A stretch of DNA of 64,000 nt from Ga0077530 sp046293075. GTDB taxonomy: Bacteria; Pseudomonadota; Alphaproteobacteria; Rhizobiales; Hyphomicrobiaceae. The position numbers and the translations under genes are program-made. This document shows, one piece after another, positions 7,645 through 16,036 of the stretch. The stretch's first letter is position 1. Each line of letters opens with the position of its first letter. The DNA lies in contig JBKBPL010000017.1 in NCBI GenBank assembly GCA_046293075.1, positions 1 through 64,000 of the forward strand, read 5' to 3'. The notes below the pieces were generated by a model, which worked only from the letters and a program-made list of their open reading frames with translations, was not told where the DNA came from and made no database searches.

Positions 7645-9642
7645 GTGAACGCAACTACTGCGCCCGTTGACGTTTCGGCGTCGACACTGGACACCGTCCC
7701 CAAGCTGCTCCTGCATAATGCGCGGCAATATGGCTCGCGCCCGGCCTTTCGAGAAAAAGCCTACGGCATCTGGCAGACGTGGACTTGGTCCCAGACGAAG
7801 GACGAGATCGAAGCTTTCGCCGTTGGCCTCAAGCTCCTCGGGCTGCAGGCAGGTGAGACGGTCGCGATCATCGGTGACAACCGCCCCCACCTCTACTGGG
7901 CCTTTTGCGCGGCGCAGAGTCTCGGCGCCATTCCCGTGCCGGTCTACCAGGACTCCGTGGCCGAGGAGATGGCCTACGTCCTCACGCATGCCGAGGTCAG
8001 ATACGCGATCGTCGAGGATCAGGAGCAGGCCGACAAAGTGCTGTCCGTTGCCGCCGACGTCGGTACGATCCGCAAGATCATCTACAACGATCCGCGTGGC
8101 CTCCAGAAGTACGATCCCAATGATCTCGTTTCGATCGAGAGTGTGCAGGAGGCAGGGCGCAAGGCGCTGAAGGCCGATCCTGCAGTCCACAAGGCCTGGC
8201 TCGATGGTGTGGCCGCCGGCAAGGGCAGCGACGTCAGCGTCGTGCTCTACACCTCCGGCACGACGGGGCGCCCGAAGGGCGTGATGCTCACGCAGGAGAA
8301 CGTCGTCGTCTCCGGACGCAATGCGAATCTCTTCGATCATTTCACGCCCGACGACACCATGATCGCCTATCTGCCCATGGCCTGGGTGGGTGATCACATC
8401 TTCTCCTATGGTCAGGCGTTCGCCGGTGCGCTTTGCGTCTCATGCCCGGAGAGCCCCGACACGATCGCCGAAGATCGCCGCGAGATCGGACCTACGTACT
8501 TCTTCGCACCGCCGCGCGTGTTCGAGAACATGCTCACCCAGATCATGGTGCGCATGGAGGATGCCGGTCCACTCAAGAAGTGGATGTTCAACTACTTTCT
8601 CAAGGTGGCGCGTCGCGTCGGCGAGCCGATCCTCGATGGCCGGCCGGTGCCGTTCGGGGATCGCCTGCGCTACTGGATCGGCGACATCCTCGTCTATGGC
8701 CCGCTGCGCAACCGCATGGGCTTCTCGAACCTGCGCGTCGCCTACACCGCGGGCGAGGCGATCGGCCCCGAGCTCTTCAGCTTCTTCCGCTCTCTCGGCA
8801 TGAACCTCAAGCAGCTTTACGGGCAGACCGAGGCGAGTGTTTTCATCACGCTGCAGCCGAACGGTGAGGTCTATCCCGAGACCGTCGGCAAGCCGGGGCC
8901 CGGTGTACAGATCAAGATCGCCGAGAATGGCGAGGTGCTCTTCAAGAGCCCCGGCGTCTTCCTGCGCTACTACAAGAACGACGAGGCGACGGCCGCGACC
9001 AAGACTCCCGATGGCTGGGTGCACACGGGGGATGCGGGCTTCATCGACCAGCGCGGCCACCTGCGCATCATCGACCGCGCCAAGGATGTCGGCCGCCTCA
9101 ACGACGGGACTCTGTTTGCGCCCAAGTACATCGAGAACCGGCTCAAGTTCTATCCCGAGATCAAGGAGGCCGTCGCCGTTGGACATGGCCGAGACTTCGT
9201 GACCGTGCTGATCAACATCGACCTGACATCGGTCGGGAACTGGGCAGAACGCAATAATGTGATCTACGCGAGCTACCAGGAGCTCGCCGCCCATCCTGAG
9301 GTCTACGCAATGATCGAGCGGCGCATTGATGAGCTCAACAAGTCGCTCGCGGGCGAGGAAATGGTTGCCGGCTCGCAGATCCGCCGGTTCCTCATCCTGC
9401 ACAAGGAGCTCGATGCCGACGACGGCGAGTTGACGCGGACATTGAAAGTGCGGCGCAGCTTCATCGCCGAGCGCTATGCGCCGCTCATTGCCGCGCTCTA
9501 CGACGGTGCCGCGCAATGCCACATCAAGACCGAGGTCACCTTCGAGGACGGCCGCAAGGGCGTCATTGAAGGCGATGTTCGGATTGTCGATATGAAGACC
9601 TATCCGCCCCTCAAGGCGGCGGTCAGGGAGGCCGCAGAATGA
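7645..9642 (+). CDS. Long-chain-type acyl-CoA synthetase of an ABC-uptake operon
   Basis: This 665-residue AMP-forming ligase has the phosphate loop LYTSGTTGRPKG near residues 200-211, YGQTEAS, and HTGDAGFID. Its size and extended C-terminus are of the FAA1/FadD15 type rather than the short AlkK type. The usual signature region near the hinge reads IDRAKDVGRLNDG, which differs from common long-chain ligases. It starts at GTG 7645 with AGGAG 9 nt upstream. Its stop overlaps the start of the LivG-like ATPase (ATGA), so it is the first cistron of a transporter operon. This gene order is common in proteobacteria and suggests that the imported acid is activated with CoA on entry. The substrate is not known; aromatic or aliphatic acids are both possible. 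Confidence 0.92.
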   Translation: MNATTAPVDVSASTLDTVPKLLLHNARQYGSRPAFREKAYGIWQTWTWSQTKDEIEAFAVGLKLLGLQAGETVAIIGDNRPHLYWAFCAAQSLGAIPVPVYQDSVAEEMAYVLTHAEVRYAIVEDQEQADKVLSVAADVGTIRKIIYNDPRGLQKYDPNDLVSIESVQEAGRKALKADPAVHKAWLDGVAAGKGSDVSVVLYTSGTTGRPKGVMLTQENVVVSGRNANLFDHFTPDDTMIAYLPMAWVGDHIFSYGQAFAGALCVSCPESPDTIAEDRREIGPTYFFAPPRVFENMLTQIMVRMEDAGPLKKWMFNYFLKVARRVGEPILDGRPVPFGDRLRYWIGDILVYGPLRNRMGFSNLRVAYTAGEAIGPELFSFFRSLGMNLKQLYGQTEASVFITLQPNGEVYPETVGKPGPGVQIKIAENGEVLFKSPGVFLRYYKNDEATAATKTPDGWVHTGDAGFIDQRGHLRIIDRAKDVGRLNDGTLFAPKYIENRLKFYPEIKEAVAVGHGRDFVTVLINIDLTSVGNWAERNNVIYASYQELAAHPEVYAMIERRIDELNKSLAGEEMVAGSQIRRFLILHKELDADDGELTRTLKVRRSFIAERYAPLIAALYDGAAQCHIKTEVTFEDGRKGVIEGDVRIVDMKTYPPLKAAVREAAE

Positions 9643-10478
9643 AGGCGGACGTGCTTGAGCGCGTAACGGCAGAGGGCGCCCCGGGGCGGGGTGTCGCAGA
9701 CCGCGTGATCGGTGACGTGCTGCTGTCCGTCGAGAACGTCTCGCTCTCTTTTGGCGGCGTCAGGGCCATCACGGATGTGAGTTTCGATATCCGCAAGGGT
9801 GAGATCCGCGCGATCATCGGACCGAACGGCGCGGGCAAGACCTCGATGCTGAACGTGATCAACGGCTTCTACCACCCCCAGCAGGGTGCGATCACATTCA
9901 AGGGCACGCGGCGTCACGACATGCGCCCTCACATCGCCGCGTCGCAGGGCATCTCCCGCACGTTCCAGAACCTGGCTCTCTTCAGGGGCATGACCACGCT
10001 CGACAACATCATGGCAGGCCGTGCGATCAAGATGCGCCGGGGCCTCCTTTGGCAGGCATTGCACTGGGGGCCGGCGCTCGCCGAGGAGATCCGTCACCGC
10101 GAGGCCGTCGAGAAGATCATCGATTTCCTCGAGATCCAGCACATCCGCAAGGCGCCCGTGGGCAAGTTGCCCTATGGCCTCCAGAAGCGCGTCGAGCTCG
10201 GTCGCGCACTCGCCATGGAGCCCGACCTCCTTCTGCTCGACGAGCCCATGGCCGGCATGAACCTCGAAGAGAAGAAGGATATGTCGCGCTACATCCTCAC
10301 GGTGAACGATCAGCTTGGCACCACCGTTGCTCTGATCGAGCACGACATGGGGGTCGTCATGGATATTTCGGATCGGGTCGTGGTGCTCGAATACGGCCGC
10401 AAGATCGCCGACGGTACGCCCGACGAAGTTCAGCGCGACCAGCGCGTCATCGACGCCTATCTCGGCATCAGTCATTAA
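9639..10478 (+). CDS. livG: Branched-chain amino-acid-type ABC transporter ATPase (LivG family)
   Basis: This 279-residue nucleotide-binding subunit powers import through LivH/LivM. Walker A GPNGAGKT is at 61-68, the Q-loop Gln at 110, the signature variant LPYGLQKR at about 177, and Walker B LLLLDEP at about 197. The C-terminal BCA_ABC_TP tail (VQRDQRVIDAYLG) is typical of LivG. An N-terminal extension of about 25 residues precedes the ATPase core. It overlaps the acyl-CoA synthetase by 4 bp and is followed after 9 bp by the permease. The symbol marks the family only; the cargo need not be an amino acid. Confidence 0.93.
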   Translation: MKADVLERVTAEGAPGRGVADRVIGDVLLSVENVSLSFGGVRAITDVSFDIRKGEIRAIIGPNGAGKTSMLNVINGFYHPQQGAITFKGTRRHDMRPHIAASQGISRTFQNLALFRGMTTLDNIMAGRAIKMRRGLLWQALHWGPALAEEIRHREAVEKIIDFLEIQHIRKAPVGKLPYGLQKRVELGRALAMEPDLLLLDEPMAGMNLEEKKDMSRYILTVNDQLGTTVALIEHDMGVVMDISDRVVVLEYGRKIADGTPDEVQRDQRVIDAYLGISH

Positions 10479-10487
10479 GGAGCGCGC

Positions 10488-11417
10488 GTGGTCGTCTTCG
10501 GTCAGTTTCTGGAAGTTCTCATCGGCGGTCTCCTGGCGGGCGTGCTTTACTCGCTCGTTGCGCTCGGCTTCGTGCTGATCTTCAAGGCCTCCGGCGTATT
10601 CAACTTTGCGCAGGGCGCGATGGTGCTGCTCGCTGGCCTCGCACTGGTGCGCTCGCTCGACTTCATGGTCGCACGCGGCGTGCCGACGTGGGCCGCAATC
10701 GTGCTCGGCCTCTTGTTCGCCGCCGTCGTCATGGCGATAACCGCGGCACTCATCCAGCGCTTCGTGCTCGGGCCGCTCGTCAATCAGGACGGCCTGTCGC
10801 TCTTCATGGCGACGATCGGCATTACCTTCGTTCTTGAGGGTGCCGGCCAGATGATCTTCGGCTCGGACGTCTACCCGCTGCGGCTCTTCCCGACGGATGC
10901 CTGGTTCCTTTTCGACGGTCTCTTCCCGGGCGGCATCCTGGTCAACAAGCTCGACGTGTGGGGTGGGCTGATCGCCGGCCTGCTTGTGGCAGGGCTCGCC
11001 GTGTTCTTCCAGAGGACCAAGACCGGCCGGGCGCTGCGCGCGGTTGCCGACGACCATGCGGCGGCCGAGTCGGTCGGCATCCCGATCACGTGGATCTGGT
11101 TCGTTGTCTGGCTCGTCGCCGGTCTTGTGGCGCTCGTTGCGGCGACGGTGTGGGGCACCAAGCTCGGCGTGCAGTTTTCAATCGTGTTCCTGGCCCTCAA
11201 GGCCCTGCCGGTGCTCATCATCGGCGGCTTCACCTCGGTGCCCGGCGCCATCGTTGGCGGCCTCATCGTGGGGGCCGGCGAGAAGATCGCCGAAGTCTAT
11301 CTCGGCCAGCACATCGGCGGCGGCATCGAATACTGGTTCGCCTACGTGCTGGCGCTCGCCGTGCTGCTGGTAAGGCCGCAGGGTCTCTTTGGCGAGCGGA
11401 TCATCGAACGCGTTTAA
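10488..11417 (+). CDS. livH: ABC transporter permease, LivH family
   Basis: This 309-residue inner-membrane permease has about eight hydrophobic helices. The N-terminal GGLLAGVLYSLVALGFVLIF is the hallmark LivH opening. The conserved cytoplasmic loop RALRAVADDHAAAESVGI couples to the ATPases. It starts at GTG 10488, preceded by TAAGGAG that overlaps the livG stop. It ends 12 bp before livM. It would pair with LivM to form the channel. Confidence 0.93.
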   Translation: MVVFGQFLEVLIGGLLAGVLYSLVALGFVLIFKASGVFNFAQGAMVLLAGLALVRSLDFMVARGVPTWAAIVLGLLFAAVVMAITAALIQRFVLGPLVNQDGLSLFMATIGITFVLEGAGQMIFGSDVYPLRLFPTDAWFLFDGLFPGGILVNKLDVWGGLIAGLLVAGLAVFFQRTKTGRALRAVADDHAAAESVGIPITWIWFVVWLVAGLVALVAATVWGTKLGVQFSIVFLALKALPVLIIGGFTSVPGAIVGGLIVGAGEKIAEVYLGQHIGGGIEYWFAYVLALAVLLVRPQGLFGERIIERV

Positions 11418-11429
11418 GAGGAGTGGCAC

Positions 11430-12557
11430 GTGCTCTACCGTGAGGCCGGCCAGTTCAAGACGACCTACGCTGCGGACATGGCGATCTTCCCGATCCGCCA
11501 GGACCGGATCGCGCTGTTCGCCCTGCTCGCCATCGCGTTCATCGCCATCCCGCTGCTCGCGCACTTTCAGCTCTGGCCGCTCGGCAGCGACTACATGCTG
11601 CGGGCCATCCTCATCCCGTTCCTGATCCTTTCGCTTGCCGCCATTGGCGTGAATATTCTCGTCGGCTACTGCGGCCAGATCTCGCTTGGCAGCGGCGCCT
11701 TCATGGCGATCGGCGCGTACAGCGCGTACAAGTTCGGCACGGGCGTCCACCTGCCGCTTGAGTGGCTCGGCACTGAGATCGCCATCGATCCGCTCCCCGT
11801 TTTGCCGTCGATCCTGCTCGGGGGCCTGATGTCGGCCATCGTCGGCATCCTGTTCGGCATCCCGAGTCTGCGGATCAAGGGTCTTTATCTGGCGGTAGCG
11901 ACGCTCGCGGCGCAGTTCTTCTTCGACTGGGTCTTCCTGCGCGTCAAATGGTTCACGAACTACGCGCCGTCGGGATCGGTCAACGCGCCTGAGCTGGATT
12001 TCTTCGGCTATCTCGTGCAATCGCCGATCGAGCGCTACCTGCTCTGCCTGATCTTCGTCACCCTCTTTGCGCTGATCGCGAAGAACCTCGTCCGCGGGAA
12101 CATCGGCCGGCAGTGGATGGCGATCCGCGACATGGACATCGCCGCCGAGCTGATGGGCATCCGCCCGCTCTATGCGAAGCTGACGGCATTTGCGGTATCG
12201 TCGTTCATCGTGGGTGTGGCAGGCGCCCTTTGGGCATTCGTCTATCTTGGCTCGTGGGAGCCGCTTGCCTTCAGTATCGACCGGTCGCTGCAGCTCCTGT
12301 TCATGGTCATCATCGGTGGGCTGGGGTCAATTCTCGGCTCGTTCCTCGGCGCGGCGTTCATCCTGATCCTGCCGATCATGCTCAATCTCGTCCCGACCCA
12401 GCTCGGGGTGCCGCTCTCGACGGAAACCATCACGCACCTCGAGTTCATCATCTTCGGCGCGCTGATCTGCTACCTGCTGATCGCCGAGCCGCACGGCTTC
12501 GCGCGACTGTGGTCCATCGCCAAGGAGAAGCTCAGGCTTTGGCCATTCCCGTATTGA
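11430..12557 (+). CDS. livM: ABC transporter permease, LivM family
   Basis: This 375-residue permease is the LivH partner. The motif GYCGQISLGSGAFMAIGAYS is diagnostic for LivM. Later segments include RIKGLYLAVATLAAQFF and the ATPase-coupling loop AIRDMDIAAELMGI. It starts at GTG 11430, with AAGAGGAG overlapping the end of livH. The first 25 residues are an extra soluble segment before helix 1. A 119-bp gap separates it from the binding-protein gene, which has its own strong ribosome site. Confidence 0.93.
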   Translation: MLYREAGQFKTTYAADMAIFPIRQDRIALFALLAIAFIAIPLLAHFQLWPLGSDYMLRAILIPFLILSLAAIGVNILVGYCGQISLGSGAFMAIGAYSAYKFGTGVHLPLEWLGTEIAIDPLPVLPSILLGGLMSAIVGILFGIPSLRIKGLYLAVATLAAQFFFDWVFLRVKWFTNYAPSGSVNAPELDFFGYLVQSPIERYLLCLIFVTLFALIAKNLVRGNIGRQWMAIRDMDIAAELMGIRPLYAKLTAFAVSSFIVGVAGALWAFVYLGSWEPLAFSIDRSLQLLFMVIIGGLGSILGSFLGAAFILILPIMLNLVPTQLGVPLSTETITHLEFIIFGALICYLLIAEPHGFARLWSIAKEKLRLWPFPY

Positions 12558-12676
12558 GCGGGGCCGGAGCGGATAACCGGTGATCCGGCATGGCGGGGAT
12601 TATCGGACGAACAAGAAGATCCGCCTGCGTCACGGTGCCGAGCACCAGGCTCGGTCCGCAAATGGAGGAAGATTAC

Positions 12677-13993
12677 ATGGTTCGTAAGACTCTGGTCGTG
12701 GCCGCCGCCCTCCTTTCAGGTGCGGGACTGGCCCTGCCGGCGCAGGCACAGAATGAGCAGTTCATTCCCATTCTGTCATACCGCACCGGCGCCTACGCGG
12801 TGAACGGCGTGCCCTATGCCAACGGCGTCGTCGACTACTACAACCTCGTCAATGAGCGCGATGGTGGCGTCAACGGCGTCAAGCTGACGTTCGAAGAGTG
12901 CGAGACGGGCTACGCGACCGACAAGGGCGTGGAATGCTACGAGCGTCTCAAGGCCAAAGGGCCGACCGGCGCCGCGTTCGTCAACCCGCTCTCGACAGGT
13001 ATCACGTTTGCGCTTACCGAGAAGGCGCCGACCGACAAGATTCCCATCATCACCATGGGCTATGGCCGCGCCGACTCGAAGAACGGTGCGGTGTTCATGT
13101 GGAACTTCCCGCTGCTTGGCACGTACTGGTCGGCGGCAGACATCGCCATCCAGCACGTGGCGAAAGAAGTTGGTGGCGCCGCCAACCTCAAGGGCAAGAA
13201 GATCTCGCTTCTCTATCACGATAGCCCCTACGGGAAGGAGCCGATACCTGCGCTTGAGGCGCTGGCCAAGAAACATGGCTTCACCTTCACGCCGATCCCC
13301 GTCACCCATCCGGGCGTCGAGCAGAAGTCGCAGTGGCTGTCCATCCGCCAGAACCGCCCGGATTATGTGCTGATCTGGGGCTGGGGCGTGATGAACGGCA
13401 CCGCCGTCAAGGAAGCGGCTGCCGTCGCCTATCCGCGCGACAAGATGATTGGCGTGTGGTGGTCCGGCGCCGAGCCGGACGTGACGCCGGCCGGGGATCA
13501 GGCTGTGGGCTACAAGTCGCTGATGCTCCAGCACGGCGCCGGCAAGTTTGCGGTGCACGACGCGATCCAGAAGCATGTCCACGCTAAGGGCAAGGGCATG
13601 GGCAAGGATGACTTCGGCCAGGTTCTCTACAACCGCGGCATGGTCAACGCCATGCTCGGCGTCGAGGCCATCCGTAAGGCACAGGAGAAGTACGGCAAGA
13701 AGCCGCTGACCGGCGAGCAGGTCCGCTGGGGCCTCGAGAACCTCAACCTGACGGCAGAGCGGCTCAAGGAGCTGGGCTTCGAGGGCATGCTGCGGCCGGT
13801 CAAGATCACCTGTGAGGACCACGAGGGCGCGCGCGACGGGCGTGTTCAGCAGTGGGACGGCAAGCAGTGGAAGGTGATCTCCGACTGGTACACGGCCAAC
13901 CAGGCGGTGACCGAGCCGCTCGTCAAGGAAGTCTCGGCCAAGTACGCGGCGGAGAAGAAGATCACCCCCCGCGATTGCTCGAAGGAAGGCTGA
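12677..13993 (+). CDS. livK: Periplasmic substrate-binding protein, LivK family
   Basis: This 438-residue precursor has a signal peptide MVRKTLVVAAALLSGAGLAL ending at AQA, about residue 25. The mature part is a type I periplasmic binding fold (ILSYRTGAYAVNGVPYANG, FEECETGYATDKGVECYERL). This subfamily occurs with acyl-CoA-ligase-linked Liv operons, so the ligand is probably an organic acid rather than leucine. The start is ATG 12677 with GGAGGAA 6 nt upstream; an in-frame ATG at 12590 would bury the signal peptide. A perfect 12-bp hairpin follows at 14021-14047, before livF. Binding proteins are needed in excess, and this hairpin may provide that. Confidence 0.92.
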   Translation: MVRKTLVVAAALLSGAGLALPAQAQNEQFIPILSYRTGAYAVNGVPYANGVVDYYNLVNERDGGVNGVKLTFEECETGYATDKGVECYERLKAKGPTGAAFVNPLSTGITFALTEKAPTDKIPIITMGYGRADSKNGAVFMWNFPLLGTYWSAADIAIQHVAKEVGGAANLKGKKISLLYHDSPYGKEPIPALEALAKKHGFTFTPIPVTHPGVEQKSQWLSIRQNRPDYVLIWGWGVMNGTAVKEAAAVAYPRDKMIGVWWSGAEPDVTPAGDQAVGYKSLMLQHGAGKFAVHDAIQKHVHAKGKGMGKDDFGQVLYNRGMVNAMLGVEAIRKAQEKYGKKPLTGEQVRWGLENLNLTAERLKELGFEGMLRPVKITCEDHEGARDGRVQQWDGKQWKVISDWYTANQAVTEPLVKEVSAKYAAEKKITPRDCSKEG

Positions 13994-14020
13994 TCGCGAC
14001 GTTCGAAGATGCAGGCAAGA

Positions 14021-14047
14021 GCATGAGGCGGCACTGCCGCCTCATGC
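14021..14047 (+). promoter_or_regulatory. Perfect hairpin between livK and livF
   Basis: GCATGAGGCGGC and GCCGCCTCATGC form a 12-bp perfect stem with the 3-nt loop ACT, 27 nt after the livK stop and 25 nt before the livF start. No T-run follows. It is best explained as a partial terminator or 3'-end protector that keeps livK mRNA more abundant than the membrane components. Confidence 0.6.
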
Positions 14048-14072
14048 CAATTGAGTTGAGGAGCACGCCCGC

Positions 14073-14927
14073 GTGACCGCTTCTGCCGCCCCTGTTGCCG
14101 CTCGGGACCCCGCTGCTGCGCCGGCGACCCCAATCCTCGCCATCAAGAACATCGAGGTCATCTACGACCACGTTATTCTGGTGCTCAAGGGCGTGTCGCT
14201 GGAGGTGCCGGCCGGCGGTATCGTCGCGCTTCTCGGCGCCAACGGTGCCGGCAAGTCGACGACGCTCAAGGCGATATCGAACCTCCTGCAATCGGAGCGC
14301 GGCGAGGTCACCAAGGGTGCCATCGAGTTCCAGGGCGAGCGTGTCGACGGCCTCACTCCGAATGCCATGGTCCGGCGCGGCCTCGTCCACGTCATGGAGG
14401 GTCGCCACTGCTTCGGCCACCTGACCGTCGAGGAAAACCTGCTGACCGGCGCCTACACGCGCCGCGAGGGTGGTGCGGCCGTGCGCCAGGACCTCGAGAT
14501 GATCTACGGCTACTTCCCACGGCTCAAGGAGCGCCGGCAGAGCCTCGCGGGCTACATTTCCGGTGGCGAGCAGCAGATGACGGCCATCGGCCGCGCGCTC
14601 ATGAGCCGGCCGCGCATGATGCTGCTCGACGAACCCTCCATGGGGCTGGCGCCGCAGCTCGTCGAGCAGATCTTTGAGATCACCAAGCGTATCAATGAGG
14701 AGCAGGGCGTTTCGGTGCTGCTTGCCGAGCAGAACACCAACATGGCCCTCAAGTACGCGAACTACGGCTACATCCTCGAGACTGGCCGCGTCGTCCTTGA
14801 CGGCGAGGCGAAGGCGCTGCGCGAGAACGCGGACGTCGCCGAGTTCTATCTTGGCGTTGCCGGCGGCGAGCGCGCCTCCTTCCGTGAAGTAAAACACTAC
14901 AAGCGGCGCAAGCGCTGGCTCGCCTGA
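14073..14927 (+). CDS. livF: ABC transporter ATPase, LivF family
   Basis: This 284-residue second ATPase of the Liv-type transporter has Walker A GANGAGKS at 55-62, signature ISGGEQQM, and Walker B MMLLDEPSMGL. The H-loop region differs from classical ATPases, reading LLAEQNTNMAL as is usual for LivF. It has an extended basic C-terminus (KHYKRRKRWLA). It starts at GTG 14073 with TGAGGAG 9 nt upstream. It closes the operon synthetase-livG-livH-livM-livK-livF and is convergent with a ChaN-like gene 25 bp away. Confidence 0.93.
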   Translation: MTASAAPVAARDPAAAPATPILAIKNIEVIYDHVILVLKGVSLEVPAGGIVALLGANGAGKSTTLKAISNLLQSERGEVTKGAIEFQGERVDGLTPNAMVRRGLVHVMEGRHCFGHLTVEENLLTGAYTRREGGAAVRQDLEMIYGYFPRLKERRQSLAGYISGGEQQMTAIGRALMSRPRMMLLDEPSMGLAPQLVEQIFEITKRINEEQGVSVLLAEQNTNMALKYANYGYILETGRVVLDGEAKALRENADVAEFYLGVAGGERASFREVKHYKRRKRWLA

Positions 14928-14952
14928 GCCGGCAACGAACCGAGAAGCTCGA

Positions 14953-16026
14953 TCACTGCTTCTTGAAGTGTGCGCGCATGGCCTCGCAGGGATCAGGACG
15001 GGCCGCGCGCGGCGTGAGGACAACGAAATCGGCGGCGGGCTTCCCGCTCGGATCACGCATCACATAGGCCGTCGTATCCGTGCGGCCATCCATGACCTCA
15101 CTCAGAAGCACGGAGAGGACTTTGCGCTTGGGCGCCATGCGCGCGAGGTCCCAAGGCACGCCGCGATCTGTGCGGACATGACCGTTGCCGGCCAAAAGGA
15201 TGGCTGATCCATGCTTGTCCGCCGCCTCCATCAGAGCTGCCGCGAGGTGTGCGTCGCGATAGCGCTGCGCGAGCGCCATGTTCGTGAAGGCCGTTCGCGG
15301 CATCAGACCGCAGTGCGAAGCCTCGAGCTCATCGAGCAGCGCGCTTGCGAGGGCATCAGGCAGGGGCTGGTCGAGGCCAAGGCGCGCGACCGTGTCGGCA
15401 GGCAGCGCCGCAAGGCCGCGGCGGGAGACATCACGCACCTCGGCCCGCGACGGATGGCCCGGCAGGATCGGCAACCGCCCGGCAACAGCAACCTCGAAGA
15501 TTGGCAGGAACAGCTCAGCCGGCGGCCAGCCGCTGTTTTTCCAATCCAGGCGCTCGAGCAGATCGCGCGCGCTTTCAGAATTTGACCCGGCGCGTTGCTC
15601 GAGTGCTGCGGCCTGATCGGTACGGATATGCTCGAAGACGAGCGCTGGCGGTCGCTGTCTGCCGCCCTCGGTGAGAGCGGCGGCTGCGGCGCGCAGCAAT
15701 TCGGCGCGCAGCGCATGCTGCAGGCCATTGTCGTGCATCTCGCCGAGGAGGACGACCCCGCCCTCTTGCAAGTGGGCAGTGATGGCCTGACGAAGTTGTT
15801 CGATGGGCGCGGCAGCACAGGCATCGCCCACGGCGGGTGCAAGGGGTTCGGCGCCCTTGAGCACGGTGCCGACGAGCGGGTGGCCGCCGCGTGCCGGATC
15901 CCATTGCTCTGCGGGCGCGAGCGCGATGGTCGGACGCGGGCACGCGGTCTGTGCGCGAAGCTCGCCCGGGGGGACGGCGAGAAGAGGTGCGGCCCCGATG
16001 GCGAGGGCAATTACAGCGCGGATCAC
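14953..16026 (-). CDS. ChaN-like putative haem-binding secreted protein
   Basis: This protein of about 357 residues begins with a signal peptide (VIRAVIALAIGAAPLLA, cleavage probably after LRA). It carries a ChaN/Tiki-type domain, seen in VLLGEMHDN, LVFEHIRTDQ and LAGNGHVRTDRGVPWDL. ChaN of Campylobacter binds haem as a dimer and is iron-regulated. No lipobox cysteine is visible, so this copy looks soluble or periplasmic. Start: GTG 16026 lies 10 bp after the M20 peptidase stop and is the only start that yields a signal peptide. It is the last gene of a peptide-transporter operon. Because E. coli DppABCDF also carries haem, a haem or haem-peptide role is possible but unproven. Confidence 0.75.
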   Translation of the reverse strand: MIRAVIALAIGAAPLLAVPPGELRAQTACPRPTIALAPAEQWDPARGGHPLVGTVLKGAEPLAPAVGDACAAAPIEQLRQAITAHLQEGGVVLLGEMHDNGLQHALRAELLRAAAAALTEGGRQRPPALVFEHIRTDQAAALEQRAGSNSESARDLLERLDWKNSGWPPAELFLPIFEVAVAGRLPILPGHPSRAEVRDVSRRGLAALPADTVARLGLDQPLPDALASALLDELEASHCGLMPRTAFTNMALAQRYRDAHLAAALMEAADKHGSAILLAGNGHVRTDRGVPWDLARMAPKRKVLSVLLSEVMDGRTDTTAYVMRDPSGKPAADFVVLTPRAARPDPCEAMRAHFKKQ

Positions 16027-16036
16027 GATAGCCGGC

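Noticed and set aside
9600..11057. Long minus-strand frame across livG and livH
   Set aside because: His/Asp/Glu/Arg-rich shadow typical of antisense to membrane and ATPase genes; no recognisable domain.
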